Origin: Chloroflexota bacterium
GTDB taxonomy: Bacteria; Chloroflexota; Dehalococcoidia; Lucifugimonadales; Lucifugimonadaceae
Direction of reading: 5' to 3'
NCBI GenBank assembly: GCA_022567135.1
Contig: JADFHP010000011.1
Location: 1 to 37,818, forward strand
DNA: 37,818 nt
Shown: one piece after another, positions 7,629 to 15,955 of the stretch
Numbering within the stretch: the first letter of the stretch is position 1
Layout: each line of letters opens with the position of its first letter
The notes under the pieces: model-generated
The model's database searches: none
Seen by the model: only the letters and a program-made list of their open reading frames with translations
Told to the model about the DNA's origin: nothing
Position numbers and translations under genes: made by a program

Positions 7629-8933
7629 ATGGCGCAGGAACCGATGAATACCGATTCAGCCGCGGGGAGGCCGCCTTCCCGGGGGATGAAAATCGGCTTC
7701 TTACTGGCCGGGTCTCCGGAGAAGGCGCGCGTGTACGCGGTCCTCGCTGCTCTGCCGCTCCTGGATGGCGTGAGCACCGTCCGACTGGCCTGGTCAGATG
7801 CGTCGCAGGCTGAGTTCTCCGCCCTGTCCAGCTTCTCCGCGTCACCCGGCGAGCTGATCGACCGGCTGACAGACGAGTTGTTGCATCTTCCGGGATTCCG
7901 CGTCGAGATCCAGGGCGTCACTCGCGTGCCGTATCCGGTACTGGTGTTCCGGGCCGAGCCTGGCGCAATGGACCGTGACGCCGTTGGGCGAAGGTCCCGG
8001 GCCCGTTCGAGTCTTGCGGAGCAGGAGCAGGCCCAGCGCGGGGCGGCGCAAATAGAACGGCAGGAGACCGGGGTCAAGCCCGGAAGGACGCCCGGCGCCG
8101 GGAACATCGACGATCATGAAGACGCTCCACAGGGGGACCCGGCGGCAAGAGAAACGCCTATGGAGACGGCGTGGGCGCCCGGAAGCATCGCTTCTACGGT
8201 CCGAGAACCGGGGTTTGAAAACGTGATTCCCCGCCTGCATCCTGCCCCGCGGCCGCGGAAAGACCCCATCGAACCAGTAGTCAGATCGCACTATCCGCGT
8301 CCCTCGCCGGTCAACGCCGACGGTGATACAGACCCGGGCATGCTGGCCGTAGACTGGCTCATAGAGGTATCCGAAGAGACCGGCCTTCCGGCCTCGGCGG
8401 AGAGCGATGAGAGCGTGCCGCATCCGCCTCAGGCGGACGAAACGATAGGCACGATCGTGCTGGGGCCGGACGAGTTGCCCGAAGGTGAGGACGCACCGTG
8501 GCAGGTTCTCGTATCGGAGTTCTACCCGGACATCGGAGACCCCGATCAGTTGGGCGGGCAAATGGACGCAGCTGGTCCAACTGCCGGGCGGGATCCTGGA
8601 GCGGTTGAGCAGGAAGAAGTGGCCTGGCGGAAGCTCATGGTCGGTGCCAGGTCGGTCGCGACTGGCAACCGGCCACGGCGCGAGTCGCTGTGGAGCCGGG
8701 TGATGAACGCCCTGTTCGGTGAGACCGGCCCAGACAGGCCGGACACACCCGGCGCACCGGATACACCGGATATGCCGGATACCCCTGACGCGGATGGAGC
8801 GGACGAATCTGACGATGCCCTCGCCTCCGCCTCAATCCTCCGCAGGCGGACCCACGACGATTCACTGAGACCGGCGAACCCGGATCTGGACGAGGAACGG
8901 GAAAAGGCGGAAGACGATGACTCCCCCATGTGA
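7629..8933 (+). CDS. Unknown protein with small N-terminal domain and long disordered region
   Basis: No family is recognised. The first 110 or so residues look folded, with a beta strand MKIGFLLAG, a helix, and alternating hydrophobic segments ending VPYPVLVFRAEPG. The remaining roughly 320 residues are rich in Pro, Asp, Glu, Arg and Ala and look disordered, including a Pro-Asp-Thr repeat (PDTPGAPDTPDMPDTPD) encoded near 8739-8795. There is no signal peptide or membrane segment. The ATG at 7629 has a weak site; an ATG at 7644 follows GCAGGAA and may be the true start. The gene is divergent from purL and ends about 100 bases before a tRNA gene. Confidence 0.65.
   Translation: MAQEPMNTDSAAGRPPSRGMKIGFLLAGSPEKARVYAVLAALPLLDGVSTVRLAWSDASQAEFSALSSFSASPGELIDRLTDELLHLPGFRVEIQGVTRVPYPVLVFRAEPGAMDRDAVGRRSRARSSLAEQEQAQRGAAQIERQETGVKPGRTPGAGNIDDHEDAPQGDPAARETPMETAWAPGSIASTVREPGFENVIPRLHPAPRPRKDPIEPVVRSHYPRPSPVNADGDTDPGMLAVDWLIEVSEETGLPASAESDESVPHPPQADETIGTIVLGPDELPEGEDAPWQVLVSEFYPDIGDPDQLGGQMDAAGPTAGRDPGAVEQEEVAWRKLMVGARSVATGNRPRRESLWSRVMNALFGETGPDRPDTPGAPDTPDMPDTPDADGADESDDALASASILRRRTHDDSLRPANPDLDEEREKAEDDDSPM
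8739..8795 (+). repeat. Short coding tandem repeat (PDTP-type)
   Basis: Imperfect CCGGAYACMCC-like units recur about four times inside the unknown gene and encode a Pro-Asp-Thr-Pro/Gly/Met run. Such repeats can change copy number by slippage. Confidence 0.6.
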
Positions 8934-9035
8934 TTCCAGACGAGGGTAAGTCCCGGCGCGCTCCCACCACTTCCGCCGGTACCATAGTAATTGGCGCGGT
9001 CCGCTTGAGGCGGATGGGGCAGCGGCCGCACACGA

Positions 9036-9120
9036 GGGGAAGTGGCGGAATTGGCAGACGCGCAGGCCTTAGGAGCCTGTGCCTTCGGGCGTGTGGGTTC
9101 GAGTCCCACCTTCCCCACCA
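9036..9120 (+). tRNA. tRNA-Leu, anticodon UAG, CCA encoded
   Basis: The acceptor stem is GGGGAAG paired with CTTCCCC, followed by discriminator A and an encoded CCA. The anticodon arm is CAGGC-CTTAGGA-GCCTG, so the anticodon is TAG (reads CUA, and by wobble other CUN codons). A long variable arm (TGCCTTCGGGCGT) marks a class II tRNA as expected for Leu. The T arm is GTGGG-TTCGAGT-CCCAC. Total length is 85 bases. Confidence 0.96.
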
Positions 9121-9631
9121 GCCTGGCCCCACTCGACAGAATCGCTGGAAATGTCGATTACCGTGGTCCCAGGAGTGCCGTCTTCAATAGAGCTCCACAT
9201 GGAGCCTGGACCCAACCTGGCGCGATTGCTCCACAAAACCCATCAGGCAAAGTGTCGTGATCTTATCTGCCTCGATTCCGGGCCAGAGGGTCTCTCCCCG
9301 AAACACCCACATGCTCTCCTGGGCGGTGGTGTCCAGCATCGCTTCGGACTCCGGGCCGGTGGAGTGGACATTGCTTCTGGAATCAAGACCTTCAGCAGGG
9401 ATCCCATCGCGATGCCTATCGTTCTCTCGCTCATGCAAAACCTTCCCGCCTCATGGGTTCTCCCGTGGCGAAATCGAGATCAGGCCCATATGGCTGCGAA
9501 CGCGAGTCAGCCGTTCACGGGGTTCTAACGCCCATTAATGAATTCTCAGGCCTAAAACGACTCGACGCGTACGGCTGCATCCCCGACCAGATCAACAGAA
9601 GGCAGCAAGGCCGCTCTACCAGGGCAGCCCC
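9121..9631. other. 511-bp interval with no secure gene; possible degraded minus-strand ORF
   Basis: No convincing gene is present. On the minus strand an ATG at 9434 preceded by GGGAAGG opens a natural-looking start (MSERTIGIAMGSLLKVLIPE). The plausible continuation (AMLDTTAQESMWVFRGETLW, to a stop at 9184) lies in another frame, with the switch near 9360. This could be a small gene broken by a frameshift, but I cannot name a family. Confidence 0.35.
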
Positions 9632-11137
9632 TCACGCCGTGGGAGCTGCCTCGGCTCCTTCGGTTTCGGCGATCTCAGCAATCTCGCTTGGATCAATACC
9701 CAGGGCGCGTGCAACGCCTTCGCCATAGCGCCGGTCCGCTCTGGCGAAATGCCTGATCTGCCTCACCTGGATCTCATGGGGTACCGTCTGCATTGAATCG
9801 GCCAGGTTGTCGATCAGTCGCTCCTGGTGGTCGGGCGTCAACAGGCGGAACAGATTTCCCACCTGCGTATAGTCGTCATTGCCCTCACGGTGGTTATAGC
9901 GTGCCGCCATGCCATCAATCTCGAAGTTGTACGCCTCTTCTTTGACGCTCGAGTCCTCGAAGGGACCGCCAAAGCTGTTCGGCTCGTAGTTCACGCTCGG
10001 ACCGCCGTTCCCATCGAACCGCATGAATCCGTCTCGATGGTAGTTCTGCGACTCAGTCGCGTGCGGAGAGTTGACCGGCAGCGTTGCGTAGTTAGCGCCC
10101 AGCCTGTAGCGGTGGGTGTCGGGGTAGGCGAATAGTCTGGCCTGCAGCATCTTGTCTGGCGAAAACCCGATACCCGGCACGATGTTCGAAGGCTCGAAGG
10201 CAGCCTGCTCGACATCCTGAAAGTAGTTCTCCGGATTGCGGTCCAGGACCAGCTCGCCGAACTCGACAAGCGGATAGTCCCCGTGGGGCCAGACCTTTGT
10301 CAGATCGAACGGATTGACATGATAGTTCTCGGCATCTTTCATCGGCATGATCTGGACACAGGCCCGCCAGCGCGGGAAGTCGCCGCGTGCGATAGCCTCG
10401 TAAAGATCCCGGGTGGCATGATCTGGATCATCGCCGCCGACCTTGATAGCCTCTTCCCTGGTGAAGTTCTTGATACCCTGCTTCGTCTTGAAGTGGTACT
10501 TCACCCAGAACCGCTCGCCCTCCGAATTGATCCAACTATACGCATGGCTGCTGTAACCGTTCATGTAGCGGTGCGACCTGGGCGTGCCCCGGTCAGAGAA
10601 CAAGATCGTCACCTGGTGCAGACTCTCGGGTGACAGCGACCAGAAATCCCACATCGCAGTCGGGTTTTTCAGGTTCGTCTGCGGGTCCCGCTTCTGCGTC
10701 CTGATGAAGTCAGGGAACTTGATCCCATCCCGGATGAAGAAGATCGGGGTGTTATTCCCGACGATGTCGTAGTTGCCATCTTCCGTGTAGAGCTTGATCG
10801 CGAAACCGCGCGGATCGCGAGCGGCATCGATGGAGCCTCTTTCACCTGCCACCGTTGAGAAGCGTAGGAATGCCTCGGTTCTCTTGCCAATCTCTGAAAA
10901 GAGTCTGGCCTTGGTGTACCTCGTGACGTCGGCCGTGATTTCTAAGTACCCATATGCGCCTGCGCCCTTCGCGTGAACAACACGCTCAGGAATCCGCTCC
11001 CGGTTGAACTGCGCGTTCTTCTCGATCAGTTGAAGGTCCTCGAGAAGGAGCGGCCCTCGAGGCCCCACCGATAGCGAATTCTGGTTATCGCCCACCGGCG
11101 CTCCGGCGGAAGTTGTCAACCGCTTTCTATCTGCCAT
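9632..11137 (-). CDS. katA: Heme catalase (monofunctional, small-subunit type)
   Basis: The enzyme disproportionates H2O2 to water and oxygen using heme b. The 501-residue product has the distal His55 in RVVHAKG, the asparagine in [10 protein letters not shown] (about 125-134) and the proximal heme-ligand Tyr338 in [13 protein letters not shown]. The length and short C-terminus match clade 3 small-subunit catalases. The start is the ATG at 11137, because GAGGAGG lies six bases upstream; an in-frame TTG at 11152 sits within that site. A small Cys/His-rich gene ends 23 bases upstream on the same strand. A soxR gene lies about 2 kb away on the opposite strand, which together suggests an oxidative-stress neighbourhood. 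Confidence 0.97.
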   Translation of the reverse strand: MADRKRLTTSAGAPVGDNQNSLSVGPRGPLLLEDLQLIEKNAQFNRERIPERVVHAKGAGAYGYLEITADVTRYTKARLFSEIGKRTEAFLRFSTVAGERGSIDAARDPRGFAIKLYTEDGNYDIVGNNTPIFFIRDGIKFPDFIRTQKRDPQTNLKNPTAMWDFWSLSPESLHQVTILFSDRGTPRSHRYMNGYSSHAYSWINSEGERFWVKYHFKTKQGIKNFTREEAIKVGGDDPDHATRDLYEAIARGDFPRWRACVQIMPMKDAENYHVNPFDLTKVWPHGDYPLVEFGELVLDRNPENYFQDVEQAAFEPSNIVPGIGFSPDKMLQARLFAYPDTHRYRLGANYATLPVNSPHATESQNYHRDGFMRFDGNGGPSVNYEPNSFGGPFEDSSVKEEAYNFEIDGMAARYNHREGNDDYTQVGNLFRLLTPDHQERLIDNLADSMQTVPHEIQVRQIRHFARADRRYGEGVARALGIDPSEIAEIAETEGAEAAPTA

Positions 11138-11160
11138 TTCAGTCCTCCTCAATCACTATC

Positions 11161-11421
11161 TCAGCCGGATTCCGTTTCAGCTTTCGGCACCTTGCCCGCC
11201 TGATCCCGGTGCGCGCGTCCGTCGCACATTCCTCCCACGCTAAACGAGTCGGCTTCACGCCAATGATCAACGCAAAGGCCCGCGCCACAGTGGCGATAGG
11301 TGGCGATCGCCCTGCGTTCCTGCGATTCCAGTGTGCATAGCCAGCAGTCCAGTTTCGAATCGCCCCTACACACGGGATCAAATCCCGTTTTCACCGCTAG
11401 GCGTGTTAATGATGCTAGCAA
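11161..11421 (-). CDS. Small Cys/His-rich zinc-ribbon-like protein (DUF2180-like)
   Basis: The product of up to 86 residues carries CWLC followed by YRHCGAGLCVDHW, a Cys/His spacing typical of small treble-clef or zinc-ribbon proteins resembling the DUF2180 group. The start is unclear: the frame opens with a TTG at 11421, a GTG at 11394 or a GTG at 11376 would shorten it, and none has a strong ribosome binding site. The stop lies 23 bases before the katA ATG, so the two are probably one transcript. A role linked to redox or metal sensing is only an inference from the ligands and from katA. The name rests on motif resemblance. Confidence 0.6.
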   Translation of the reverse strand: MLASLTRLAVKTGFDPVCRGDSKLDCWLCTLESQERRAIATYRHCGAGLCVDHWREADSFSVGGMCDGRAHRDQAGKVPKAETESG

Positions 11422-12340
11422 GCGTTTAATTAGCGATCAACTACGGGATATGCCTTGTCGAAAAAGGGGTGAGCGGCCCGCTTGATACTGGTTGGTTGCC
11501 ATCAGTCGAAATCCTTATGCCGCGGCACGGGTCGGGCTTCGAGCCGGTGTCGCAGGGCGTCGTTCGGGATTATTGGGCAACGGTACAACTTAAAGTGCAC
11601 TGTAAGTCAGGGGGCATCGCAGGGCTCGCTATGTCAGCTCTGCCTGACTCACTCACCAGTGGCGCGCTGGCGGCCCGCGGCGGCGGCAGTATGTGGGCAA
11701 CGTGGGGAGTGCGCAGTCTCGTGTTTGCGGTGTAGTTCGACTCTGCTCCATCTACACGCGAAACGCGGCCTGAAGGCCTCGTTAACAACCGGCTATTCTC
11801 ACGGTCAGCGCGTTCGTCATGCAGTCAACAACGCTCCCTCGCCCGTCTCTGCCAGAAACACAGATCTGGATTTGCCCCCCGCTTTATCGCCGGGGACTTC
11901 TTCCTTCTGGCGCATCAGGACATGCTTTTGAGAGCAGTTCAACTCCCGATCCCGCCCGTGTGACCGGCTCCCATGTATCTGGTCCAGGATAGTGTCAGTT
12001 TGTGACAGTCGCACATCTCTAAGGGGCGGCGTGATCCACGCTAGATGAGATCGACAGAATCCCCGGTATTGTCGAAATGGCCAGTACGAGAGCACCGGTT
12101 CAAACACAGATTCATCAAGCCCGCCACCGACACGGCGTCGACCGACAGACGCGCCGGCGCTGAAGCCGGAGATGAGGACAGATCACTGTGCCGGACCAAT
12201 CCCGATATCCAGTAAACCTGGTAGTCGGCGCGCTGGCGCAGTAACCGGTCACCTGACCATAATCTGATTCGCCATAGTCGAAACCAGATCGCGGTAGGAG
12301 CATCTCTGTGCTCGGACGCCGCGCTGCAGCAAGAGGACCA
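11422..12340. other. About 0.9 kb without a recognisable gene
   Basis: The open frames here (for example 11482-11931 plus and 11817-12107 minus) have Cys/Arg/Ser-rich products with no domain-like pattern, and none has a good ribosome binding site. An imperfect GC-rich hairpin surrounds 11876-11897 (CCCCGC...GCCGGGG). The end of the interval should hold the promoter of the PIG-L gene. I see no RNA gene or repeat family in it. Confidence 0.5.
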
Positions 12341-13039
12341 ATGGGAGAAAACGAACCCGACTCAATACTTGTCGTTACCCCGCACCCTGATGACTCGGAA
12401 TCGGGAGCGGGGGGAACTATCGCCCGTTGGTGCGCCGAAGGCAAGAAGGTCGTCCTCGTCGTGTGCACAAACGGCGATAAGGGAACAAGCGATCGCTCTA
12501 TCAAGCCGGAAGACCTGGCGAAGACGAGGGAGATAGAAACACTTAATGCGGGGAAGGTTTACGGACTCGCTGAAGTCGTTTTCCTGAGACAGCCGGATCA
12601 GGCTCTGGAAGACAGCGAAGATTTTCGCGAGCAGATCGTTCGCCAGATTCGCACCCACAGACCCAGGATCTTGCTCACCGCCGAGCCGGAGCGTCGCTAC
12701 CTGCGGCACCGTGACCATGCCGTGGCCGGCCGAGTGGCTCTGGACGCCGTATTTCCTTACGCCCGCGATCATCTCTCCTACCCTGAGCATCTGGAAGAGG
12801 GCCTGGAGCCGCACAGGGTTGAGGAGGTCTGGCTCTTCCGCGCTGACGAGCCTGACACCTACGTGGATGTCACGGACTACTTCGAGACCCGCCAGAATGC
12901 GTTGCACTGCCACCTGAGCCAGGTCGGCCCGCGTAGCAAGGAGAGCGACGAACGCTCCCGGGCGCGGCTTGCTGAGATCGGCGAGAAGTATGGTGTACCG
13001 CTTGCTGAGCAGTTCAAGCGCATCAAGGTGTTCCGCTGA
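12341..13039 (+). CDS. PIG-L/LmbE-family N-deacetylase
   Basis: PIG-L enzymes are zinc-dependent deacetylases acting on N-acetylglucosaminyl groups (as in mycothiol or bacillithiol synthesis, or glycolipids). The zinc motif PHPDD lies at residues 14-18 with GGTIARW after it, and the third ligand region RHRDH lies at about 122-126. Length (232 residues) is normal. The ATG at 12341 follows AGAGGACCA; a GTG at 12308 after TAGGAG is an alternative that adds 11 residues. No thiol-biosynthesis partner such as a glycosyltransferase or cysteine ligase is nearby, so the substrate is unknown. Confidence 0.88.
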   Translation: MGENEPDSILVVTPHPDDSESGAGGTIARWCAEGKKVVLVVCTNGDKGTSDRSIKPEDLAKTREIETLNAGKVYGLAEVVFLRQPDQALEDSEDFREQIVRQIRTHRPRILLTAEPERRYLRHRDHAVAGRVALDAVFPYARDHLSYPEHLEEGLEPHRVEEVWLFRADEPDTYVDVTDYFETRQNALHCHLSQVGPRSKESDERSRARLAEIGEKYGVPLAEQFKRIKVFR

Positions 13040-13127
13040 CTCCGGGTTGACCGCGGAATCGCGCCCTCCGGCCCCGCGAAGATCACGGTTGAGTTCTATA
13101 CCGCCGGGCAACTTCGAGCGCGCTTTA

Positions 13128-13149
13128 AGTCAGGCCTGTATATTTGACT
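13128..13149 (+). promoter_or_regulatory. Candidate soxR promoter/operator
   Basis: A 5-bp inverted repeat AGTCA (13128-13132) / TGACT (13145-13149) brackets a TATATT (13139-13144) close to the soxR ATG. MerR-type regulators bind such dyads inside their own promoters, but the arms are short and no clear -35 box is visible. Confidence 0.3.
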
Positions 13150-13153
13150 GAGC

Positions 13154-13627
13154 ATGCCGGCACTACCTAACAGCCTTTCCATCGGCGATCTGGCGGACCG
13201 CAGCGGGGTCCGGACGTCCGCGCTGCGGTTCTACGAGTCGCGCGGCTTGATCAGCTCACAGAGAACTTCGGGTAATCAGCGTCGCTATGCCCGCGAGACG
13301 CTGCGCCGTGTGGCAGTCATCCGCGCCGCCCAGATCCTCGGCCTTTCCCTGGAAGAGATAGAGCGCGCGCTGAGCCAGCTTCCCGATGCCCGTACGCCCA
13401 ACCGTCGCGACTGGGAGCGGCTGTCCGGGACGTGGCGAGGCCTGCTTGACGACCGCATTGAGGAGCTTGAGGCATTGCGGGACAAGCTATCCGGGTGCAT
13501 AGGATGTGGCTGTCTCTCGCTGGATAGCTGCAGCCTTTTCAATCCAGACGATCGCGCTGCGGGTCGCGGCGCCGGCGCGCGCTATCTGGTCGGCGACAGC
13601 CCTGACGACGCGCTGGCCGGCGGATGA
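13154..13627 (+). CDS. soxR: Redox-sensitive MerR-family activator SoxR
   Basis: The N-terminal half is a MerR winged-helix DNA-binding domain (LSIGDLADRSGVRTSALRFYE at about 8-28), followed by a dimerisation helix. The C-terminal CIGCGCLSLDSC (C115, C118, C120, C126) is the SoxR [2Fe-2S] cluster motif, and NPDD after it also matches. SoxR is activated when redox-cycling compounds or superoxide oxidise the cluster. The ATG at 13154 lacks a ribosome binding site, and a TATATT box at 13139-13144 would put the transcript start only a few bases before the ATG, so the mRNA may be leaderless. No soxS is present; the target genes are not identifiable here. Confidence 0.93.
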   Translation: MPALPNSLSIGDLADRSGVRTSALRFYESRGLISSQRTSGNQRRYARETLRRVAVIRAAQILGLSLEEIERALSQLPDARTPNRRDWERLSGTWRGLLDDRIEELEALRDKLSGCIGCGCLSLDSCSLFNPDDRAAGRGAGARYLVGDSPDDALAGG

Positions 13628-13672
13628 TCTAGCGGTACCGCAGCTCCGACTAACGATGGCCGGCGCCCAGCG

Positions 13673-14449
13673 CTAACTGCCCTGCCAGACCGGCTTGCGC
13701 TTCTCGGAGAACGCACGCGGCCCCTCGATGAAATCGGCCGACGCCCGGGCCTCTTCGTAGGCGCTGTACTTGCGGTTCATCGCCTCTTCGTACGGAAGAT
13801 GCGCGCCTTCGAGGGCCATCTGCTTGGCGGCGCGCACGGAAAGCGGCGCGCCTTCCAGTATCTGGCTCGCCCATCTCTCCGCCGTCGCCATCAGGTCGCG
13901 TGCCGGCACGACCTCGTTGACAAGCCCCATCTGGCGCGCCTCGCTGGCCGGTATGCGGCGTCCGGTGAGCAGGAGGCCCAGTGTGTCTTTCGAGCCGATC
14001 TGCCTTATCAGCCGGTGCGGTCCTCCCGCGCCGGGGGCGAGGCCGACGCGCACCTCGGGCAGGCCAAGCTCGGCGTGCTCCGCGGCGATAGCGATATCGC
14101 ACGCAAGCATCAGCTCGAGCCCGCCGCCAAGCGCGTATCCATTGACCGCCGCGATGATCGGTTTCCAGCACTCCCAGTCGCGGGTGATGCCGCCGAGCGG
14201 AACCGACTCGGCAGGATTGCGCTCCTTCCGGGAAGCGGCGTACTTGAGATCGAATCCGGCGCAGAATGCCCTGTCTCCCGCCCCCGTCACGATCGCGATC
14301 CAGACATCCGGGTCGTCGCGGAAGTCCTCGAATATCTCACGCATCTCCCGGCTCGCATCGGGATGAAGCGCATTCATCGATTCCGGCCGGTTTATCGTGA
14401 TGTACGCGATGCGGTCTCGCTTTTCGTACAGGGCGTATTCGTATGCCAT
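13673..14449 (-). CDS. Enoyl-CoA hydratase/isomerase (crotonase) family protein
   Basis: The 258-residue product is a crotonase-fold enzyme that acts on acyl-CoA thioesters. The oxyanion-hole segment GDRAFCAGFDL lies at about 58-68 and GYALGGGLELMLACDI at about 104-119. Both acidic residues of true hydratases appear: Glu112 (in GGGLELM) and Glu132 (in LGLPEVRVGL). 2-enoyl-CoA hydration is therefore likely, though other crotonase reactions are possible. AAGAGGAG precedes the ATG at 14449. It is downstream of the bicupin gene on the same strand with a 34-base gap, so it may be cotranscribed. Confidence 0.9.
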   Translation of the reverse strand: MAYEYALYEKRDRIAYITINRPESMNALHPDASREMREIFEDFRDDPDVWIAIVTGAGDRAFCAGFDLKYAASRKERNPAESVPLGGITRDWECWKPIIAAVNGYALGGGLELMLACDIAIAAEHAELGLPEVRVGLAPGAGGPHRLIRQIGSKDTLGLLLTGRRIPASEARQMGLVNEVVPARDLMATAERWASQILEGAPLSVRAAKQMALEGAHLPYEEAMNRKYSAYEEARASADFIEGPRAFSEKRKPVWQGS

Positions 14450-14483
14450 TCGACTCCTCTTCTCGGGACGCTGTCATGTCACG

Positions 14484-15209
14484 TCAGGGCGTTGGCGGCA
14501 GCACCGGCTTCCCGTCGAGCCGCGGCGTCTTCCTGAGCCACGTGCCGTCCAGCTGCCGATCGTAGAAAGTGTGGCTCGGCGTGACGTTCGGGGTGACCGT
14601 CAGCCAGACCACCAGCCGGTCTTTGCCCACGTTCGCCAGCCGGTGCTTCATCTCAGGCGCTACGTAAACCACCTCGCCGGGTCCCACGCGCACGGTCTCG
14701 TTTTCAGTGGTGCAGTCGCACGTCCCCTGAAGGAACACGAACACCTCCGGCGCACCGTCATGTGAGTGGTATTGCGACTCCACTCCAGGCTCCAGGAAAA
14801 ACATCCCGCCCCTGACCAGCCCCGAGTCTGGAAAGCGATCGAACTGGCTGATACCCAGCAGCGTCGCGCCGCCGGCGGTGGCCTTAGGCGCATGCTCCCC
14901 GACCGGCTCGGTAGGGCCGTCGGGGCAGAGCGCATAGGCCATCTTCAGCGGCGAGTTGCCGGTGCAGCGAATCTCGAAGATCGTGCCCGCCGAAACAAAC
15001 GCATGCCGCGGGCCGACGAACGGGAAAGTCCGGTCGGCCGACTGAATCTCGCCTCGCCCATCGTAAAAGAGCACGCCCAGATCCGAGCCCGGGTGTCTTC
15101 GCGGCCCGGTCGACTCGCCCGCCGCGACCTCGATGGCGTCCATCTGGATGGTCTCGTCGCTCGCCAGCGTTGCGCCAGTCTCCAGCCTCAGCCGGGCGTA
15201 GTTGGCCAA
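14484..15209 (-). CDS. Bicupin-domain protein (cupin_2 family)
   Basis: The 241-residue product has two cupin barrels. The second carries the clearer metal site: YHSHDGAPEVFVF at about 146-158, then VAPEMKHRLAN with the last histidine. The first barrel (about 20-110) is more degenerate and probably structural. Such proteins are dioxygenases, isomerases or sugar/small-molecule binding proteins; the substrate cannot be told. The start is a TTG at 15209, supported by AGGAG seven bases upstream. It ends 34 bases before the crotonase gene and starts 27 bases after the gmk stop, so it may belong to the same long minus-strand transcript. Confidence 0.82.
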   Translation of the reverse strand: MANYARLRLETGATLASDETIQMDAIEVAAGESTGPRRHPGSDLGVLFYDGRGEIQSADRTFPFVGPRHAFVSAGTIFEIRCTGNSPLKMAYALCPDGPTEPVGEHAPKATAGGATLLGISQFDRFPDSGLVRGGMFFLEPGVESQYHSHDGAPEVFVFLQGTCDCTTENETVRVGPGEVVYVAPEMKHRLANVGKDRLVVWLTVTPNVTPSHTFYDRQLDGTWLRKTPRLDGKPVLPPTP

Positions 15210-15236
15210 ATTGTCTCTCCTGCGAGCCTCGAACTA

Positions 15237-15863
15237 CTAAAGATCCATCTTGCGCGGCGGGTCTCGGCGTGACTCCGTCTCGATGATCTCTACCAGCTCC
15301 TCCACGATCTCGTCGAGGCGGTCGTCGTGGTTGATGAGCTGTTCATCGAACCGTGGGGCCTGTTCGATCTCGCCTTTGGCCGATTTGAGGCGCCGGTCGA
15401 TAGACTCCTCGCTGTCCTGGTCGCGCTCGATCAGCCGCCGTCGCAGGGCGTCCTTGTCGGGCGGCAACACGAAGACGAATAGGGCCTCCGGCACCAGCGT
15501 CCGGATTCGCGCCGCGCCCTGCACGTCGACGCGGCAGAGCACGTGCTTGCCGGCCGACAGCGCGTCCGTTACCTGCGCTATTGGCACGCCGTAGTAGTTG
15601 CCGTAGACCTCGGCCCACTCCAGCAACTCGTCGTTCCGGATCATGTCCTGGAACTGGTCCCGGCTGAGGAAATGGTGATTCACGCCGTCTGCCTCGCCGG
15701 GCCGAGGGTCGCGAGTGGTCGCCGTGACGACGAAGTGGAAGTTCAGGCCGGAGTGAAGCTCTTCCATCCGTTCGAGGAGGGTGTCTTTGCCGACTCCGGA
15801 CGGGCCCGACACGACGACTATGAGCGGGTTCGCGGCGTCGATCTGCCTGTCGTCACCGCTCAT
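15237..15863 (-). CDS. gmk: Guanylate kinase
   Basis: Gmk phosphorylates GMP to GDP with ATP. The P-loop GPSGVGKDT is at residues 20-28, followed by the GMP-binding TTRDPRPGE segment and a Tyr/Glu-rich lobe (VYGNYYGVP). Length (208) is typical. The ATG at 15863 overlaps a TGA in TGATG, the stop of the 17-codon ORF created by the tandem duplication upstream. No ribosome binding site is visible, so translation probably depends on re-initiation after that stop. It is the third gene of a tyrA-aroA-gmk cluster. Confidence 0.96.
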   Translation of the reverse strand: MSGDDRQIDAANPLIVVVSGPSGVGKDTLLERMEELHSGLNFHFVVTATTRDPRPGEADGVNHHFLSRDQFQDMIRNDELLEWAEVYGNYYGVPIAQVTDALSAGKHVLCRVDVQGAARIRTLVPEALFVFVLPPDKDALRRRLIERDQDSEESIDRRLKSAKGEIEQAPRFDEQLINHDDRLDEIVEELVEIIETESRRDPPRKMDL

Positions 15864-15955
15864 CAGGCGACTGTGCCTGAGATCGTGGGCAGGTCGCGCC
15901 AGCCAGAGTAACTCATCAGGCGACTGTGCCTGAGATCGTGGACAGGTCGCGCCAG
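15859..15955. repeat. 53-bp tandem duplication at the aroA/gmk junction
   Basis: The 44 bases at 15859-15902 recur at 15912-15955 with one difference (G/A at 15889/15942) and a period of 53. The downstream (aroA-side) copy encodes the last residues of AroA, WRDLSTISGTVA-stop. The other copy encodes WRDLPTISGTVA-stop, out of frame with aroA but in frame with a new ATG at 15916. Confidence 0.9.
15863..15916 (-). CDS. 17-codon ORF produced by the tandem duplication, coupled to aroA and gmk
   Basis: On the minus strand the aroA stop is part of TGATG; the ATG at 15916 opens a 17-codon frame (MSYSGWRDLPTISGTVA) that ends in a second TGATG, whose ATG is the gmk start. The 53-base period (53 = 2 mod 3) puts the new stop in the new ATG's frame, so stop-start overlap is kept at both joints. 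It may be a translational relay for gmk or a neutral scar. No protein function is claimed. Confidence 0.45.
   Translation of the reverse strand: MSYSGWRDLPTISGTVA

Noticed and set aside
9036-9631. tRNA-Leu as an integration site with an element beside it
   Set aside because: No integrase, no repeated tRNA 3' end and no phage-like gene is visible.
11370-11386. tRNA T-arm-like palindrome (ACGGG-ATCAAAT-CCCGT)
   Set aside because: No acceptor, D or anticodon arm fits around it, and the opposite strand encodes the small Cys/His-rich protein.
11482-11931. 149-residue plus-strand frame in the 0.9-kb gap
   Set aside because: Composition is Cys/Arg/Ser-rich without strand/helix pattern, and there is no ribosome binding site.
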